Shown: piece by piece, positions 61,959 through 64,000 of the stretch
Layout: every line of letters begins with the position of its first letter
Position numbering within the stretch: the stretch's first letter is position 1
Assembly (NCBI GenBank): GCA_003164035.1
Contig: PLRS01000074.1
Coordinates: 44,655-108,654, forward strand
Origin: Bryobacterales bacterium
GTDB lineage: Bacteria > Acidobacteriota > Terriglobia > Bryobacterales > Bryobacteraceae
Direction: 5' to 3'
DNA: 64,000 bases
Notes under the pieces: model-generated
Told to the model about the DNA's origin: nothing
The model's input: the letters and a program-made list of their open reading frames with translations, nothing else
Database searches by the model: none
Position numbers and translations under genes: made by a program

Positions 61959-62337
61959 CCTGGCCTTTTTTGGGTTGGTGGCGCAACAAAGTTGCCGGGA
62001 TGGGTCCCGGAACCACCTTGTTCCCCTCTGACTGGCGAGTTCCTCCCTCCACCATGATAGAACGGCGGGAGGGGGCTGTTTCTGGCCGGTGTTTTGTTTT
62101 CAATTGGTTACGGGGATAAATGGGGCGTGACCGGGTTTTTGAGGGCGGTGAGCGGAGGGAGCGGACCCCGCTAACCGATTCAGGACAAAGCGCTTGGCTG
62201 GGGACGAGCCAACATTTATGTACACCGGCGGGTGCCCTGAGCCAAAACTTGGCCGCGGAGGTTTCCCAGCTCCGATCGACCGGCCGGCAGGAAAGGTGGA
62301 AACACATAGACCGGCGCTGATTTCCCGATCCGTGTTC

Positions 62338-62658
62338 CCGGGGAAAAGCATCGTCTGTCCCGGCTTTCCGTCCGTCCCGGCCTTCCTCCGAAAATTAGGA
62401 AAAGCGCCGTCTGTCCCGGCTTTCCCGTCCCGGCTTTCCCGTCCCGGCTTTCCCGAAAATTAGGAAAAGCGCCGTCTGTCCCGGCTTTCCCGTCCCGGCT
62501 TTCCCCCGTCCCGGCTTTCCCCCCGGCTTTCCCCGGCTTTCCCGTCCCGGCTTTCCCTCCTCCGAAAATTAGGAAAAGCGCCGTCTGTCCCGGCTTTCCC
62601 CGTCTGTCCCGGCTTTCCCCCGGCTTTCCCGTCCCGGCTTTCCCGTCCCGGCTTTCCC
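62338..62658. repeat. Complex GC-rich tandem array (CGTCCCGGCTTTCC units)
   Basis: About 320 bp made almost entirely of CGTCCCGGCTTTCC and shortened variants. Three copies of the longer unit CCGAAAATTAGGAAAAGCGC begin at 62388, 62453 and 62562. The irregular unit lengths suggest repeated slippage. The array stops a few bases before the truncated oxidoreductase at 62672. Confidence 0.85.
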
Positions 62659-62671
62659 CGCAAGGCGCTGC

Positions 62672-63358
62672 GTGGATATTCCTGATTCAGTGGATGACAT
62701 GACCGCCGCAGCCATCGCCAATCCGGGTATGTCCGCATGGGCGGCTCTTGTAGAACGCGCGCATGTGGCGCCCGGTGAAACCGTGCTTGTGAATGGAGCG
62801 ACGGGAACAGCCGGAAGGATCGCGGTGCAACTAGCGAAACATCTTGGGGCGGCGAAGGTCATTGCCACTGGCCGCAATTTGAAAGAGCTTGAGGAGATGA
62901 AGGCGCTTGGAGCCAACTGCGTCATCCCGTTCACCATCAACACAGACCATCCGTCAGGTGCCCACGATTATGAAGAGGCTCTAAAGCAGACGTTCACCGA
63001 GGGGATAGATATTGTTGTGGACTATCTTTGGGGCAAAACGGCAGAGACCGTCCTCGTCGCTCTCGCAAAGACAGTGGAAGATAATCCGGTACGCTTCGTG
63101 CAGGTCGGTGGCTCAAGCGGCGAAGTGAAAATCGAACTCCCCGGCGCTGTCCTTCGTTCTGCGGCGATCAACCTGATGGGCAGTGGCGTGGGAAGCGTCA
63201 GCCGAAAGGGACTTGTCCAGGCCATCGCACACGTCTTCCACGCCGTAGGACCGGCCGGATTGCAGATTGCCACCCGGGTCGAGCCGCTTGCAAACGTGGA
63301 GAAGGTCTGGGAAAAGGCGACCGGCAAGCCGCGTGTCGTCTTCACGATCGGCTACTAA
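62672..63358 (+). pseudogene. N-terminally truncated NADPH:quinone oxidoreductase-like gene
   Basis: 228 residues beginning VDIPDSVDDMTAAAIANPGMSAW, which aligns with the middle of zinc-independent MDR quinone oxidoreductases. The Rossmann motif VLVNGATGTAGRIAVQLAKHLGA and the C-terminal half are intact. The GroES-like N-terminal domain (about 90-100 residues) is missing; in its place is the GC-rich tandem array. GTG 62672 could still allow translation of the cofactor domain, but the enzyme would lack half its active site. Confidence 0.75.
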
Positions 63359-63432
63359 TGGTCATGAGTGCTCGAAGCTAGCCGTTTCCGTTAGGCCACC
63401 CTTGACGACAGATAGAAGGGAAAGAAAGAGCC

Positions 63433-63941
63433 TCATACTATTACAATTCGAGATACCCCACTGTTACTCAAAAATATTTCAAATGCAATTGCTGAAGCAA
63501 CCTTCCTGGCCGCCATTCCAACTGGTGTGATACGAAACGTCAGCGTAGTGTCAACTTTGGCGTGAACCCCATCTTCTACGATGCCGGTGACATCGAGATG
63601 GTCATACTGCGATAACGAGAATGTCACTTGCCATGAATCACAGTCAATGTCTTGTTTGTGGGCGTACTTTCCCATTGCCCCAAAGCGAGATACCCCGTAA
63701 CCGACAGCATGGCGTCATCGGTGTCAAATTGAACCGGGTCCCGGTCGGGCGTCCCGTAACAGGCGCCAGAAACCGTTCCCACACGAACAGACACAGAATG
63801 CGATCCGGTTGGATCTTGGTTTTGCCTCGCCAGCGCTTCCGCTTGGGCTTTCGCATTGGCACGGCTCAGGTGTCCGCTGTTGCAAGCGGCAAACGAGAGC
63901 ACCAGACCGATTGTGATGGGAAACGGGGCAGGCGTTTTCAT
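63433..63941 (-). pseudogene. Putative lipoprotein gene with frameshift
   Basis: From ATG 63941 a frame of 105 residues starts with a lipoprotein signal (ITIGLVLSFAAC, lipobox Cys). It continues to LTVIHGK, where TGA 63624 stops it. In the next frame the protein-like sequence goes on as WQVTFSLSQYDHLDVTGIVEDG to 63433, ending AFEIFLSNSGVSRIVIV. A one-base shift near 63635 would join them into about 169 residues. The two parts may be one broken gene, or the gene may truly end at 63624. No family was recognised. Confidence 0.5.
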
Positions 63942-64000
63942 TGCGTGGATTGTCCAAATCCAACGGTCGAGTGGTGTGCTAATTTCAGACCGTAACCTCC

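Larger units (their letters stand above)
61487..62337. other. Long intergenic region, no intact gene
   Basis: No frame here has convincing protein character on either strand. The region contains several GTCTGTCCCGG and CCCGGATTCC repeats (61566 onward) and two copies of the TTGTGCA tandem. Confidence 0.55.

Noticed and set aside
62338-62658. Possible CRISPR array
   Set aside because: Repeat units are short, adjacent and variable, with no unique spacers and no cas genes.
62460-62738. Gly-rich collagen-like minus-strand frame
   Set aside because: It is produced by the simple tandem array and has no start signal or flanking domain.

Overview
The window looks like a chromosomal piece of an Acidobacteriota bacterium of the Solibacter/Bryobacter type. 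This is an inference from high GC, an Oar-like TonB receptor with an N-terminal carboxypeptidase-regulatory domain, several Tat-exported sugar-isomerase-like TIM barrels, a PQQ/cytochrome c fusion, DUF5060 and GH127-like enzymes, and many dispersed palindromic repeats between genes. No rRNA, tRNA or CRISPR array was seen.

Layout. 1-3866: a partial reading frame at the edge and a large TonB-dependent receptor on the minus strand. 4117-12818: a tightly overlapping plus-strand operon for glucuronoxylan breakdown (enolase-superfamily sugar-acid dehydratase, SDR, GH67 alpha-glucuronidase, GH3 xylosidase-like enzyme, ROK repressor), divergent from the receptor, so uptake, hydrolysis, uronate metabolism and control sit together. 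12906-15982: MarR-GNAT fusion, PilZ-like remnant, sugar isomerase, small protein. 16157-21789: two methyl-accepting chemotaxis proteins around a DUF3494 ice-binding-like PEP-CTERM protein and a MetA-like outer-membrane protein. 21963-24810: Fpg/Nei glycosylase and an ISAzo13-like insertion sequence. 24884-29125: an NHL/HEAT-like gene broken by two compensating indels.

29342-35669: a respiratory operon resembling the menaquinone reductase complex Qrc (pentaheme cytochrome c, molybdopterin-like subunit, four-cluster ferredoxin subunit, NrfD), bracketed by two GcvH-like proteins that both lack the lipoyl lysine and carry Cys-rich segments. This is the best candidate for an undescribed system. 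35710-36425: a small overlapping HEPN pair. 36635-42431: hemerythrin, two exported sugar isomerases, an oxidoreductase and a GH127-like enzyme. 42432-43444: repeats and gene debris.

43445-51153: housekeeping (TsaB, GlmM, guanine deaminase), a DUF5060 glycosidase-like protein, a PAS-LuxR regulator with a 9-bp inverted repeat upstream, a sigma factor with its likely anti-sigma factor, and a secreted protein. 51374-61462: DinB, PQQ dehydrogenase, TolB-like protein, sugar isomerase, GH38-like mannosidase and a GDSL esterase. 61463-64000: repeat-rich, with a GC-rich tandem array abutting a truncated quinone oxidoreductase and a frameshifted lipoprotein.

Two themes run through the window: plant-polysaccharide degradation, and abundant palindromic repeats, one of which has inserted in frame into the signal peptide of the GH67 enzyme.
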